A stretch of DNA of 64,000 nt, from NCBI GenBank assembly GCA_031289015.1, contig JAITQG010000003.1, positions 1-64,000 on the forward strand, in the 5' to 3' direction. The position numbers and the translations under genes were made by a program. Position 1 is the first letter of the stretch, and every line of letters begins with the position of its first letter. Below the pieces are notes generated by a model. That model did not search any database. It was not told the origin of the DNA and worked only from the letters and a program-made list of their open reading frames with translations. Shown here piece by piece: positions 45,253 through 53,964 of this stretch. This stretch comes from Lactobacillaceae bacterium. GTDB lineage: Bacteria; Bacillota; Bacilli; Lactobacillales; Lactobacillaceae.

Positions 45253-46614
45253 TTATTTTTGGCGGTTTTGTGGCAGGTTTGACCCACTAAAATAGAAGCC
45301 TAAATCAGACCCTAACGATGGGTAGGCGTACATATTTTGTTTAAGATCGGCCTTGGTCTGCCTTTGATTGATGGCCACCGTGAAATAGTTTAGCATTTCA
45401 TCCGCGCTGCCTGACAGAATGGTTGCCCCGACAATGACCCCATCCGCATCAAAGATAACTTTAGCTTGGGCCACAGGTTCTTTGAGTCGCCAATATTCTA
45501 ACCAATTGGTCATATCAAAGCGCTCAATTTGATACCCGAGCTGTTGAGCTTGAAGTGGTGTTACGCCGACTTGACCTAGCTTTGGCGACCCAAAAACAAT
45601 CACGGGGACAGCCGGATATTGAATGGCGGCTAACTCAGTCCCTAAGATATGATTAGCGACATAGCGCGCTTCATACGCACCCGTCGAAGTTAATTTAGGG
45701 ACATTGGTGTCAGCCACATCCCCCACGGCATAAATGTGCTTGATATTAGTCGCCAAATTTGTGTCGACCTTAACCCCATTGTCACCCAGTTCAACACCAG
45801 TGACCGACAAATTAATTTGATCGACATTACCAATTCGACCAGTCGCCACAAACGCCATTTCAGTTTGGATCCGGCGCCCATCAGTAGCCACAAGGGTTAC
45901 CCCAGTCGCGTTTTTTTCGACGGCACGCGTCTCAAAATCCCAATTAAAGCGGATTCCTTTACGTTCCATTTGAGCAATCATCGTTTGCGTCAAATCTTGA
46001 TCAAATTCACGTAAAATATGGTGCTGATGAGCAATGACTTGCACTTTTGCGCCTGCAGCTGCCGCAATATTAGCAAATTCAATGGCTATGAAGCCCGTCC
46101 CAATGATGGCAACCTCAGCTGGCATTGCAGGCAAATTCAAAAAAGCCTCATTGTCAGCCAAGTACTCATCCCCCGGTACATTTAACCGAGCCGGGCGAGC
46201 ACCCGTTGCGATGATCCAAGTATCCGCTGTGATGCGTTCACCATTAACTTCAACCGTATGCGCATCCAAAAATTGACCATGCCCATAGACATGCGTCACG
46301 CCAGTTGCATCTAAAGCCGCAATTTTACGCGCCGGCACAGGATCCGTGTACGCCATTTTATGCGCCATTAACTTTGGCCAATCAAGCCAAGTATTCCCTG
46401 CTAAGCCGTCATTTTTGAGCCATTCAGCCCGCTCTTTGGCTTCCACTGCGGCAATCAAAACTTTCTTGGGATCACAACCATAGTTAGGACAGGTGCCGCC
46501 CCATAGATATTCTTCAATAATCACCGTTGCTTGCCCGGCTGCTTGTAAAGGGTGGGCCGCTGATAAGCCAGCAGGACCAGAACCGATTACGCCAACATCA
46601 AAATGTTTCACCAT
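45253..46614 (-). CDS. Pyridine nucleotide-disulfide oxidoreductase (glutathione-reductase-like)
   Basis: This flavoprotein of about 453 residues starts at the ATG best spaced from an AGGAGG site; TTG and ATG codons just upstream are alternatives. The FAD fold GVIGSGPAGLSAA is followed by the redox disulfide GGTCPNYGCDPKKV near 42, the NAD(P) fold VAIIGTGFIAIEFANIAAAAG and IYAVGDVADTNVPKLT. The C-terminal helper motif that normally reads HAHPT is MYAYPSLGSDLG here, so the active-site base is missing and thiol chemistry may differ. The next gene downstream is on the same strand. Confidence 0.82.
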   Translation of the reverse strand: MVKHFDVGVIGSGPAGLSAAHPLQAAGQATVIIEEYLWGGTCPNYGCDPKKVLIAAVEAKERAEWLKNDGLAGNTWLDWPKLMAHKMAYTDPVPARKIAALDATGVTHVYGHGQFLDAHTVEVNGERITADTWIIATGARPARLNVPGDEYLADNEAFLNLPAMPAEVAIIGTGFIAIEFANIAAAAGAKVQVIAHQHHILREFDQDLTQTMIAQMERKGIRFNWDFETRAVEKNATGVTLVATDGRRIQTEMAFVATGRIGNVDQINLSVTGVELGDNGVKVDTNLATNIKHIYAVGDVADTNVPKLTSTGAYEARYVANHILGTELAAIQYPAVPVIVFGSPKLGQVGVTPLQAQQLGYQIERFDMTNWLEYWRLKEPVAQAKVIFDADGVIVGATILSGSADEMLNYFTVAINQRQTKADLKQNMYAYPSLGSDLGFYFSGSNLPQNRQK

Positions 46615-46641
46615 CATCAAGCCTCCTGATTACAAAGCGCT

Positions 46642-47004
46642 TTAAACCAAGCCCAAGCTAATCACTAAGGCTTGATCAATTTTTGCTAACACATTGCCCG
46701 GTACTTTGCCAATTCGATCTTGGATCCGGGTTTTATCAATTGTGCGGACTTGTTCAGCTAAAATAACTGAATCCCGTAGAATCCCAGTTTCTTTAATGCT
46801 AGCCAATAGTCCAACGTGGGTCGGTAGTTTTGGTTTAGCTAATTTAGCGGTGATAGGTACGACAATGGTTGTTGGTGAATATAAATTACCCACATCATTT
46901 TGCACAATTACCACCGGTCGTTGGCCACCTTGTTCAGAACCCGTCACTGGCGATAGGTCAGCAAAGAAGATATCGCCTCGTAGTACTTTCGGTCTTTTTT
47001 CCAT
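46642..47004 (-). CDS. MazF/PemK-family mRNA interferase toxin, no adjacent antitoxin
   Basis: This 120-residue toxin of the NdoA type cuts mRNA at specific short sites. The pattern RGDIFFADLSPVTGSEQGGQRPVVIVQND with TTIVVPITAK and the catalytic Arg in RGDIFFADL is canonical. In Bacillus the order is alr-ndoAI-ndoA; here only 48 bases separate the alr stop from this start, too short for an antitoxin. The antitoxin must be elsewhere or the toxin is controlled differently. Confidence 0.9.
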   Translation of the reverse strand: MEKRPKVLRGDIFFADLSPVTGSEQGGQRPVVIVQNDVGNLYSPTTIVVPITAKLAKPKLPTHVGLLASIKETGILRDSVILAEQVRTIDKTRIQDRIGKVPGNVLAKIDQALVISLGLV

Positions 47005-47052
47005 AGTTATGTATATGCCCGCTCATCAACGAGCTACTCTTTTCTTAATGTC

Positions 47053-48540
47053 TTAGTTAATTAAATTTCGTGGTAATCTCGTCGCGAGGCCAGTGGCGAT
47101 TTCATATGGAATCGTCCCTACCCGTTGTGCTAAATCAACCAGGGTAATTGTTTCAGCACCCACTTGGCCAATTAACGTAATCGTCGTGCCCACCGGATAC
47201 TCATGTGGTAAGGCCACCATTAGTTGATCCATGGCAATGCGTCCAACGATTTCAACGTGTTCTCCGGTTGGTAATAATCCATACATGCCTTGTAGCGCCC
47301 GCGGATATCCATCCGCATACCCAATTGGTAACGTCCCAATCCAAGTCGGTTGGGTGGCGGTATACGTTGCCCCATACGAGACAGAGTCCCCCGGTGCAAT
47401 TTGTTTAACGGCCACCAGGTCAGCTTTTAAACTCAAAACTGGTTGCAAGTCAGTTGCTGGCATGGCCCCATTCGATGCATCAAAGCCATACATCCCAGCC
47501 CCAACCCGGATCACGTCCGTGGCTGGATTAGAATGCCATAAACTCGTTGCTGAATTGGCCACATGCAACCAAACATCAGCCGGCAAGTCTAAATCATCAA
47601 TCAATGTATGCCAACGCTGTAATTGTTGCTCAAAATAGTGGTTATCTTTTTCATCGGCCGTTGCAAAATGCATGCCGATACTTTGTAATTGAATTTGCTC
47701 AGCATGGGTTTTAATCAAGGCCAAGGTCGCTTTAATTTCGGCTTGGTCGCGCATCCCAATCCGCCCCATGCCAGTATCCACTCCAATAGCAACGGATAAC
47801 TGTTGGTTGACCGTTAAATGGTCCACCAAGGCTTGTAAACTAGCTAAACTCGTCACCACGGGGGTTAATTGGTTGCTAGCTAATTCGTTGGCATATTCAG
47901 GAGCCGTAATTCCCAAAATCAAAATTGGTTGCTTAACACCAAAACTACGCACCCAGAGCGCTTCGTCCATCGTTGCCACGGCAAATCCTTCAACTCCCAC
48001 CTCTAATGCAGCGGTAATAACTTGTGGCAACCCGTGCCCATATGCGTTGGCCTTAACAACCGCAAAGAACCGCTCAGCCTGGGCTTTGGTTTTAATATAT
48101 TGAATATTGTGCTTTAACGCCGCTGCCGAAATTTCAATCCAAGCTGGTCGATGTGTGCTAACTGGTTGGGTAAGTGTAGGTAAATCCTCTAAAATAACTG
48201 AAGTATGTACTGAGTCACCGGTATGCGAAATTGAAACATGGGCCAATAATGTGGCTTGTTTGGGGTGCTTGGTCATCAACGGGGCACCCTTGGCATCGTA
48301 TAAAATTTCTAAGTCATGCCATGATACAGCTTTCCCAATCCCTGTACCAATCGCTTTACTATACGCTTCTTTCAAAGAAAACCGCCCCGCCAAAAACTCC
48401 CATTGATGCTTGCCTTTTCGTGAATCAAAAATAGCGCGTTCATTGGCAGTTAAAATTGTATCAATAAATCTAGGTTGACGACTAGCTGTTCCCTCAACAG
48501 CTGATATTTCTTGGGCATCAATCCCATTGCCATAAATCAT
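47053..48540 (-). CDS. Fused holo-ACP synthase / alanine racemase
   Basis: From the ATG after AAGGGGGAGG (the track ORF is 29 codons longer) the product is 495 residues in two parts. Residues 1-118 are AcpS-like: GNGIDAQEI, FLAGRFSLKEAYSKAIGTGIG and VSISHTGDSVHTSVIL. These transfer phosphopantetheine to acyl carrier protein. After a short linker, residues about 130-495 are alanine racemase: the PLP lysine in FAVVKANAYGHG, and the second base in SVSYGATYTATQPTWIG. It makes D-alanine for the cell wall. The genes acpS and alr are neighbours in most Firmicutes; here one reading frame joins them. Confidence 0.88.
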   Translation of the reverse strand: MIYGNGIDAQEISAVEGTASRQPRFIDTILTANERAIFDSRKGKHQWEFLAGRFSLKEAYSKAIGTGIGKAVSWHDLEILYDAKGAPLMTKHPKQATLLAHVSISHTGDSVHTSVILEDLPTLTQPVSTHRPAWIEISAAALKHNIQYIKTKAQAERFFAVVKANAYGHGLPQVITAALEVGVEGFAVATMDEALWVRSFGVKQPILILGITAPEYANELASNQLTPVVTSLASLQALVDHLTVNQQLSVAIGVDTGMGRIGMRDQAEIKATLALIKTHAEQIQLQSIGMHFATADEKDNHYFEQQLQRWHTLIDDLDLPADVWLHVANSATSLWHSNPATDVIRVGAGMYGFDASNGAMPATDLQPVLSLKADLVAVKQIAPGDSVSYGATYTATQPTWIGTLPIGYADGYPRALQGMYGLLPTGEHVEIVGRIAMDQLMVALPHEYPVGTTITLIGQVGAETITLVDLAQRVGTIPYEIATGLATRLPRNLIN

Positions 48541-48653
48541 AAATTCATCCTCCCCCTTATTTTTTATAATAATATCATTATACATGGAATACGCTAAAAA
48601 GTAGTCCGGAAAATCTGACAAATGCAAATTACTTTACTTTTTGCAGCAAAAAA

Positions 48654-48684
48654 CACCGATTAAGCCATAATAGCCTAACCGGTG
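48654..48684 (-). terminator. cshA terminator
   Basis: The 13-bp stem CACCGATTAAGCC/AGCCTAACCGGTG includes G-T pairs and is followed on the minus strand by TTTTTT. It lies just after the helicase gene. Confidence 0.75.
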
Positions 48685-48692
48685 ATGCATTA

Positions 48693-50252
48693 TTAATCTT
48701 TATTGTCTTTAATCACGAATGAACGACGTGCGCGAGGTGCGCTGGTCTTTCCACGTTGTGAACGATCCCCAGAACCAGTCCGTGAACCACGATCAAATGA
48801 CTTACGACGACGTGCATCGCCACCTTCGCCACGACCATCACGTCCGCCTTCACGACGACCACGATAGCCACCGCCACCATTACCACCTTGACGGCTACCG
48901 CTCCGGTTGCCACCGAATGAGCCGCGCTTCTTTGGCAATGGACGTTCATGTGACAATTCAAACGGAATATCCATTTGCGCCACATTGGCAACTGAAGCAA
49001 GCACTGCGGCAGCCAATGTCTTAGCATCGTACTTTTCAACCAAAAGATCAGCCGCATCAGCAACGCCTTCTAAGTTCAAGCCAGAAATTACGGCATCAAC
49101 ATCATCAGTGGCGTTCTTCAAGCGGGCATCGATTGCTTCTTGACGAGTGAAAGGCTTCAATGACAACATGCGCTTCTTCGTCAACTTCTCGATTTCTTTC
49201 AAGTAATCCAATTCAGCATTAGTAATGAAAGTTACAGAAGTTCCATGGGCCCCGGCACGACCAGTACGGCCAATCCGGTGCACATATGATTCAGCTTCTT
49301 GTGGAATATCAAAGTTGTAAACATAGTCCACACCAGAAACGTCCAAGCCACGAGCAGCAACGTCGGTAGCAACCAAAATCTTAACATCACCTTTTTTGAA
49401 TGACTTCAAAACGGCAGAACGCTTTTGTTGGGTCAAATCACCGTGAATTCCGTCGGCGTTAAAGCCACGAACTTTCAAACCACGGGTCAATTCGTCAACA
49501 CGACGCTTAGTCCGACCAAACAAGATGGCCAATTTAGGTTGTTGCACGTCCAAGATCCGCGTCAAAGTATCAAACTTCTCAAAATCCTTTACGCGAACAT
49601 AGTATTGATCAACCAAATCAGTGGTCAATTCCTTAGCAGCAACTTGAATGTGCTCAGGATTTGACATGAATTGCACACCAATTCGCTTGATAGCTGGTGG
49701 CATAGTAGCTGAGAACAACAAAGTTTGACGTTCATCAGGGACGGCCTTCAAAATTGATTCGATATCTTCTAAGAAGCCCATGTTCAACATTTCATCCGCT
49801 TCGTCCAAAACCAAAGTCTTAACGTTTGAAAGGTCAACAGTTCCACGCTTAATGTGGTCTAACAAACGACCAGGCGTTCCGACAACAATGTCAGCGCCAC
49901 GCTTCAACCCGTCGATTTGACGACGAATATCAGCTCCACCAAAGACAGCTTGCACTTTAACGTGCTTATCGCGTCCCAACTTGAACAACTCATCTTGAGT
50001 TTGGATGGCCAGTTCACGTGTTGGTGAGACGACAAGCGCATGTACTTTATGGCTGTCTGTTTGAATCATCTCTAGGATTGGCAATCCAAATGCGGCCGTC
50101 TTACCTGTTCCGGTTTGAGCTTGGCCAATTACATCTTTTCCTGCTAACGTCAATGGAATCGTTTGTTCCTGGATTGGCGTTGCATCTACATAGCCATGCT
50201 TTTCAATGGCCGTCAAAAGGTCTTCTGTGAGACCCAATTCTGAAAACTTCAA
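48693..50252 (-). CDS. cshA: DEAD-box RNA helicase CshA
   Basis: The likely start is a TTG 6 bases after GGAGG, giving 519 residues (MKFSELGL...). Helicase motifs in order: Q-motif PIQEQTIPLTL, Walker A AQTGTGKTAA near 45, VLDEADEMLNMGF near 150, SAT, and the second RecA domain with ARGLDVSG and HRIGRTGRAG near 320. The C-terminal about 80 residues are RGG-like (Arg/Gly/Lys-rich), an RNA-binding tail. It unwinds RNA in ribosome assembly and mRNA decay. The promoter (-10 TATAAA) is followed by a leader of about 100 nt, common in cold-induced helicase genes. Confidence 0.93.
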   Translation of the reverse strand: MKFSELGLTEDLLTAIEKHGYVDATPIQEQTIPLTLAGKDVIGQAQTGTGKTAAFGLPILEMIQTDSHKVHALVVSPTRELAIQTQDELFKLGRDKHVKVQAVFGGADIRRQIDGLKRGADIVVGTPGRLLDHIKRGTVDLSNVKTLVLDEADEMLNMGFLEDIESILKAVPDERQTLLFSATMPPAIKRIGVQFMSNPEHIQVAAKELTTDLVDQYYVRVKDFEKFDTLTRILDVQQPKLAILFGRTKRRVDELTRGLKVRGFNADGIHGDLTQQKRSAVLKSFKKGDVKILVATDVAARGLDVSGVDYVYNFDIPQEAESYVHRIGRTGRAGAHGTSVTFITNAELDYLKEIEKLTKKRMLSLKPFTRQEAIDARLKNATDDVDAVISGLNLEGVADAADLLVEKYDAKTLAAAVLASVANVAQMDIPFELSHERPLPKKRGSFGGNRSGSRQGGNGGGGYRGRREGGRDGRGEGGDARRRKSFDRGSRTGSGDRSQRGKTSAPRARRSFVIKDNKD

Positions 50253-50444
50253 AATATTCCTCCAATGGTGCAACTCTGTGAGCTGCTTTCAAAAACGAAA
50301 GATTACTGAACGAATTACCAACCTGAGCACAATCCGGTGCCTTTATAGCGAATTGATATTCGGCAACAATCTTTTTAACAACCTATCTATCTTACCTTGA
50401 TTACATACAAAACACAAGTTAATTTGTCATGAGGACGCTTGCTG

Positions 50445-50720
50445 GGTAGGTTTTTTTGCCCCTTTCAGGCGCAAGGATTTTTGGTTGGTTGGGGAAATGG
50501 CTCCGCATTGCTGACATAGAAGTGGGCGACAGAGTCCTGCTAGTCTAAGGGATTCGGCTTTGCGCAAGCGCAAAACCAACTCCCTAAGACCGCGCTAGTG
50601 CTCCTACCTCGCTGATTCCACTACTATGTCAGCAATGCTCCGCCATTTCCCCAACCAACTCAAAATCCCAACCTCCAGTCGCTCTAGCTCCTTCCGGTTA
50701 CTAGAACTTCACCTGTAGTT
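50445..50720 (-). repeat. Structured intergenic element, copy 4 (type A core)
   Basis: In the sense orientation (minus strand) the order is 5' flank GAAGTTCTAGTAACCGGAAGG, GAGCTAGAGCGACTGG, then an outer stem GGGATTTTGAGTTGGTTGGG. The CGGAG motif is on both arms (seen as CTCCG at 50503-50507 and 50640-50644). The inner stem CATTGCTGACATAG pairs with CTATGTCAGCAATG. AGCGAGGTAGGAGCACTAGC precedes a type A hairpin, and the terminal hairpin is at 50458-50475. It is divergent to copy 5, with about 195 bp between the two 5' ends. Confidence 0.85.
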
Positions 50721-50914
50721 TTTCGCTCTGGGTGTCATTTATTAATTGGTTTTGTTGGGAGTGAGGGAGGATGTGATTCCAAAAATTTAGTAGTTACCTC
50801 GATATTTATTAATGAAATTTAACATGCATGTAGGCGTACTTATTCAGTTTGACAAGTGCATTTACTGGCAAAGAAGTTTAAGGGGAAGTAAGTAAATAAA
50901 TAATTGTTGATCTA

Positions 50915-51190
50915 AGGCTGAAGTTTTAGGGCTGGAAGGAGCTAAAGCGAGTGGAAGCCGGTGTTTTGGGGTTTGGGTTGGGAAGGGCGGAGTTTGGCTG
51001 CTGTTGTAGGGGGTTAAGCGAGGTAGCGAAACAATTAAGACCCATTTTTTGGCCCATGCTCTTGGGCCGAAAAATTCTGGTCGTATTGGTTCGTGTCGCC
51101 CCCTTCAACAGTAGCCAAACGGAGCCCTTCCCAACCCGAACTCCAAAACACCTAGCCGTGCAACGGCTAAAATACCCGCAAACAAAAAAA
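50915..51190 (+). repeat. Structured intergenic element, copy 5 (type B core)
   Basis: The 5' flank CTGAAGTTTTAGGGCTGGAAGG is followed by an outer stem GGTGTTTTGGGGTTTGGGTT with three differences from perfect pairing, all G-T pairs on this strand. CGGAG is on both arms (50988-50992, 51120-51124). The inner stem TTTGGCTGCTGTTG pairs with CAACAGTAGCCAAA. AGCGAGGTAGCG leads into a type B hairpin with apical GGCCC-ATGCTCTT-GGGCC. The terminal hairpin TAGCCGT-GCA-ACGGCTA is at 51153-51169. The region 50720-50915 between copies 4 and 5 holds nothing recognisable. Confidence 0.85.
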
Positions 51191-51242
51191 GATCCACCAC
51201 GCAAGAAGAAACGCAGTGAATCCAATATTTAAAAATGCCTGT

Positions 51243-52580
51243 TTAAAGCTTAGTATTAACAGCCTCCAAAGCCGTAGCCCCAACGAAATTAATGGGCTGC
51301 GTGAAATTAGGTTGGAAGAAAAAGTCCGCCATAGCTAAATCATCAATCGTCATCTGATTTTGAATCGCCAATGACACCACATTCGCCGCCTGACTAATAT
51401 CATGTTGTGACATAAAGGCCGCCCCCAGAATGCGTCGGCTGTGCTTATCCCAAGTCAATGTCGACAACACCTTGGTTGTTGTTAACATAAAGTCGGGCCG
51501 ATAATCTTCTTCATACACCGTTTCCACGGCATCAATGTTTGCGGCTTTGGCACTGGCTAAATTCAGCCCGGTTGCCGCCATTGCATTCCCGTATAATTCA
51601 ACGGCCGAAGTGGCTTGTGTACCTTTATAAGCAAGTTGATGGCCACACAAATTCTTGGCAACCAACATTCCTTGGCGAATCGCATTAGTGGCCAAGGGAA
51701 TATATGCGTTTTCTTGCGTTGGTGTGTAATAAATCGTGGTCGCATCCCCAGCAGCAAAGACATCTGGTTGGCTAGTTTCCATGTATTCATTGGTCAAAAT
51801 CGCCCCATTTGGCATCATGGCAAGTTGGCCCGCAAATAAATCGGTGTTAGGCAAAAAACCAATTCCAAGCATGACCACGTCGGCTTCATAAGTGCCTTTG
51901 TCAGTTGTGACCGTAATTCCGTCTGCAGTGTCAGTAAAGCTTTGCACCATTTGACCCAAGGCTAATTGGACATTGTGTTGCGTATAAGCAGCTTCAATCC
52001 GCTCAGTCATCACTGGGCTGAAGTTTTTAGGCAAGACCCGATCCATCCCGTCAATTAAAGTGACTTGCTTGTCATTGAGTGAAAATTGTTCGGCGATTTC
52101 AGCTCCGATGTAACCAGCGCCAATGACGATGACGCGCTTGACTTGGTCGGCGACGGCTTTAATCCGATTGGCGTCTTCCCATGATTTAACCAGATAAATT
52201 TTATCGCTGTTGATACCAGGAATATTTGGAATAATCGGCTTTGAGCCAGTCGTGAGCACAATTTTGTCAAAGATGGCGGTCTCAAGTTGCTCCGTCAATA
52301 AATTCTTGTAGCGAATAGTTTTATTAGTCAAATCCGCACTAATTACTTCGTGTTGCATTTTGACATTGATGCCTTGTGCAGTTAACGATTCTGGTGTCGC
52401 ATAAAACATGCGTTGCGCATCCGAGACGTGATGACCCACCCACAGGGCAATCCCACACGACAAAAATGAGACGGTCGTGTTTTTTTCGAAAATGGTGATA
52501 GTGGCATCTGGATATTCAGCCTTAATCTGTGTGGCCGCAATCGTACCGGCGTGTGTACTTCCAATAATAGCAACGTTCAT
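51243..52580 (-). CDS. nox: Water-forming NADH oxidase
   Basis: The ATG after TTGGGGGGA gives 445 residues (the track ORF is 26 codons longer). This FAD protein of the NADH oxidase/peroxidase family reduces O2 to water with NADH and regenerates NAD+. The single redox cysteine lies in VSFLSCGIALWVG near 42, with the NAD fold VIVIGAGYIGAEIAE near 153 and VFAAGDATTIYY near 275. In heterofermentative bacteria it lets cells use oxygen as an electron sink. CoA-disulfide reductase or NADH peroxidase are close relatives; the sequence style favours Nox. Confidence 0.87.
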   Translation of the reverse strand: MNVAIIGSTHAGTIAATQIKAEYPDATITIFEKNTTVSFLSCGIALWVGHHVSDAQRMFYATPESLTAQGINVKMQHEVISADLTNKTIRYKNLLTEQLETAIFDKIVLTTGSKPIIPNIPGINSDKIYLVKSWEDANRIKAVADQVKRVIVIGAGYIGAEIAEQFSLNDKQVTLIDGMDRVLPKNFSPVMTERIEAAYTQHNVQLALGQMVQSFTDTADGITVTTDKGTYEADVVMLGIGFLPNTDLFAGQLAMMPNGAILTNEYMETSQPDVFAAGDATTIYYTPTQENAYIPLATNAIRQGMLVAKNLCGHQLAYKGTQATSAVELYGNAMAATGLNLASAKAANIDAVETVYEEDYRPDFMLTTTKVLSTLTWDKHSRRILGAAFMSQHDISQAANVVSLAIQNQMTIDDLAMADFFFQPNFTQPINFVGATALEAVNTKL

Positions 52581-52816
52581 TATAAAATCCCCCCAAGATT
52601 CTTTGAAATGTGATTTTAGTTGGTATATAAATTTGTATACGGTGTAAACAAAGTTCATAATATTTCAGCTAAAATCACATAGTTAATTATTTCACAAAAT
52701 ATAGCTTAGCACATTTTATTAACTATTTGTACATGGAATTTGAATTTGGGATTGTTGAGAACAAATGGAGCTTAATTTGGTATAGTGGAGTTAGAAATAT
52801 TTTATGGAGAAAGCTT

Positions 52817-53401
52817 ATGACTAATAATTCAATGATTCATAAAATTACCAATAAATTCAAACACGTCAAGCATAAATTTAAGCGGCCGTACGTGCCGACA
52901 ACCACGCCTGATGAAGTCAAAGCAGCGAATGAATTAAAAAGTTTAGTGGCGACTGATTTAGCTGATTACATTTATGTTGATGCTAATTATGATGTTAATT
53001 CTGGGTTGGGCGTTGGTGCGTATGTTAGTTTGGCGGCAACTGGACCGGCCCAACAAAATGTGCATGTGGCCACTGGCTATAGTTCACAATTAGAAATTAG
53101 CTTGTTGACCTTGATTGATGCTTTGAATTCAGTGCCATTAGAAGTGCGGCAAGCTAAAAATGTTGCGGTGGTCTTAACGAATGTCGATGTGGTTAAGGCA
53201 TTTAATGATTTTTCAATGCTGGCTAAGCGGGTCGAAACTTTGGATGAACGGGTCTCAACTGATCGGTTACAAGCGCAATTAGTGGAACTGACCATCACGT
53301 TTAGGTCATTACGTATGTCAGTTGCCATGCCACACGAAGCCGCATTTACGCAATTATTACAAACTAAAATTACGCGCATTAAAAAGGCGCATAAAGAATA
53401 G
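52817..53401 (+). CDS. RNase H-like fold protein, unknown role
   Basis: The ATG after ATGGAGAAAG gives 194 residues. Residues about 1-45 are basic. From about 50 the pattern looks like an RNase H fold: a first strand with acidic residue (YIYVDANYDV), a helix with Glu (SQLEISLLTLIDALNSV), then a strand and Asp (VAVVLTNVDVVKAF). The three acidic positions match the DED catalytic order, so nuclease activity is possible but not shown. The next gene, 9 bases downstream, encodes a membrane-anchored partner. Confidence 0.6.
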   Translation: MTNNSMIHKITNKFKHVKHKFKRPYVPTTTPDEVKAANELKSLVATDLADYIYVDANYDVNSGLGVGAYVSLAATGPAQQNVHVATGYSSQLEISLLTLIDALNSVPLEVRQAKNVAVVLTNVDVVKAFNDFSMLAKRVETLDERVSTDRLQAQLVELTITFRSLRMSVAMPHEAAFTQLLQTKITRIKKAHKE

Positions 53402-53410
53402 GAAGCAGTT

Positions 53411-53908
53411 ATGTGGAAGCATTTCATCTGGATTAGTATCTTGCTCATCATTATTATTTTTATCATTGTGATGACCATTATTCGCCGGATCGGTCGGCGA
53501 CAAACGGAAAAACGCATCATCGCTTCACAACAAGTTGTTAATCACGCGATGCAAACCGTGATGCCGGATTTACAAGCAAATTTGCGACTATTACCGATTG
53601 AGCGGGTGAATTCAACTTTAGTCGCGAATATTTGGGGGCATGATGTGATGGCGTTTGAATTTCAATTTGATTACGTTGATAAAATTGAGGTGGCCAAAAT
53701 CACTGAACAATTGAGCGGTGCGCTGACTAGGTATGCTGATCAACAGCACTTGGTTAGTACGTCAACTGAAGATGCCGCACTGATGCCGACTGATGTTTGG
53801 TACGATGCGATTAAACCGATTGTGCATTTTGATATTGCCTATTTAGTCAATGCACAAACGGCGGCTTATATTCGTGATTTACGCCTGTTAAACCAACCAA
53901 TTCAATAA
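53411..53908 (+). CDS. Single-TM anchored protein, unknown
   Basis: This 165-residue protein has an N-terminal membrane segment (FIWISILLIIIIFIIVMTII) and a cytosolic or external domain of about 140 residues. An AGGAAGCAG ribosome site overlaps the end of the RNase H-like gene, so the two are coupled. No family is recognised. def follows after a short gap. Confidence 0.65.
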   Translation: MWKHFIWISILLIIIIFIIVMTIIRRIGRRQTEKRIIASQQVVNHAMQTVMPDLQANLRLLPIERVNSTLVANIWGHDVMAFEFQFDYVDKIEVAKITEQLSGALTRYADQQHLVSTSTEDAALMPTDVWYDAIKPIVHFDIAYLVNAQTAAYIRDLRLLNQPIQ

Positions 53909-53964
53909 GGCTTAAATTTGCTATACTAGTATGTAATCAATAACCTTAACAGTTAGGAGTTAAA

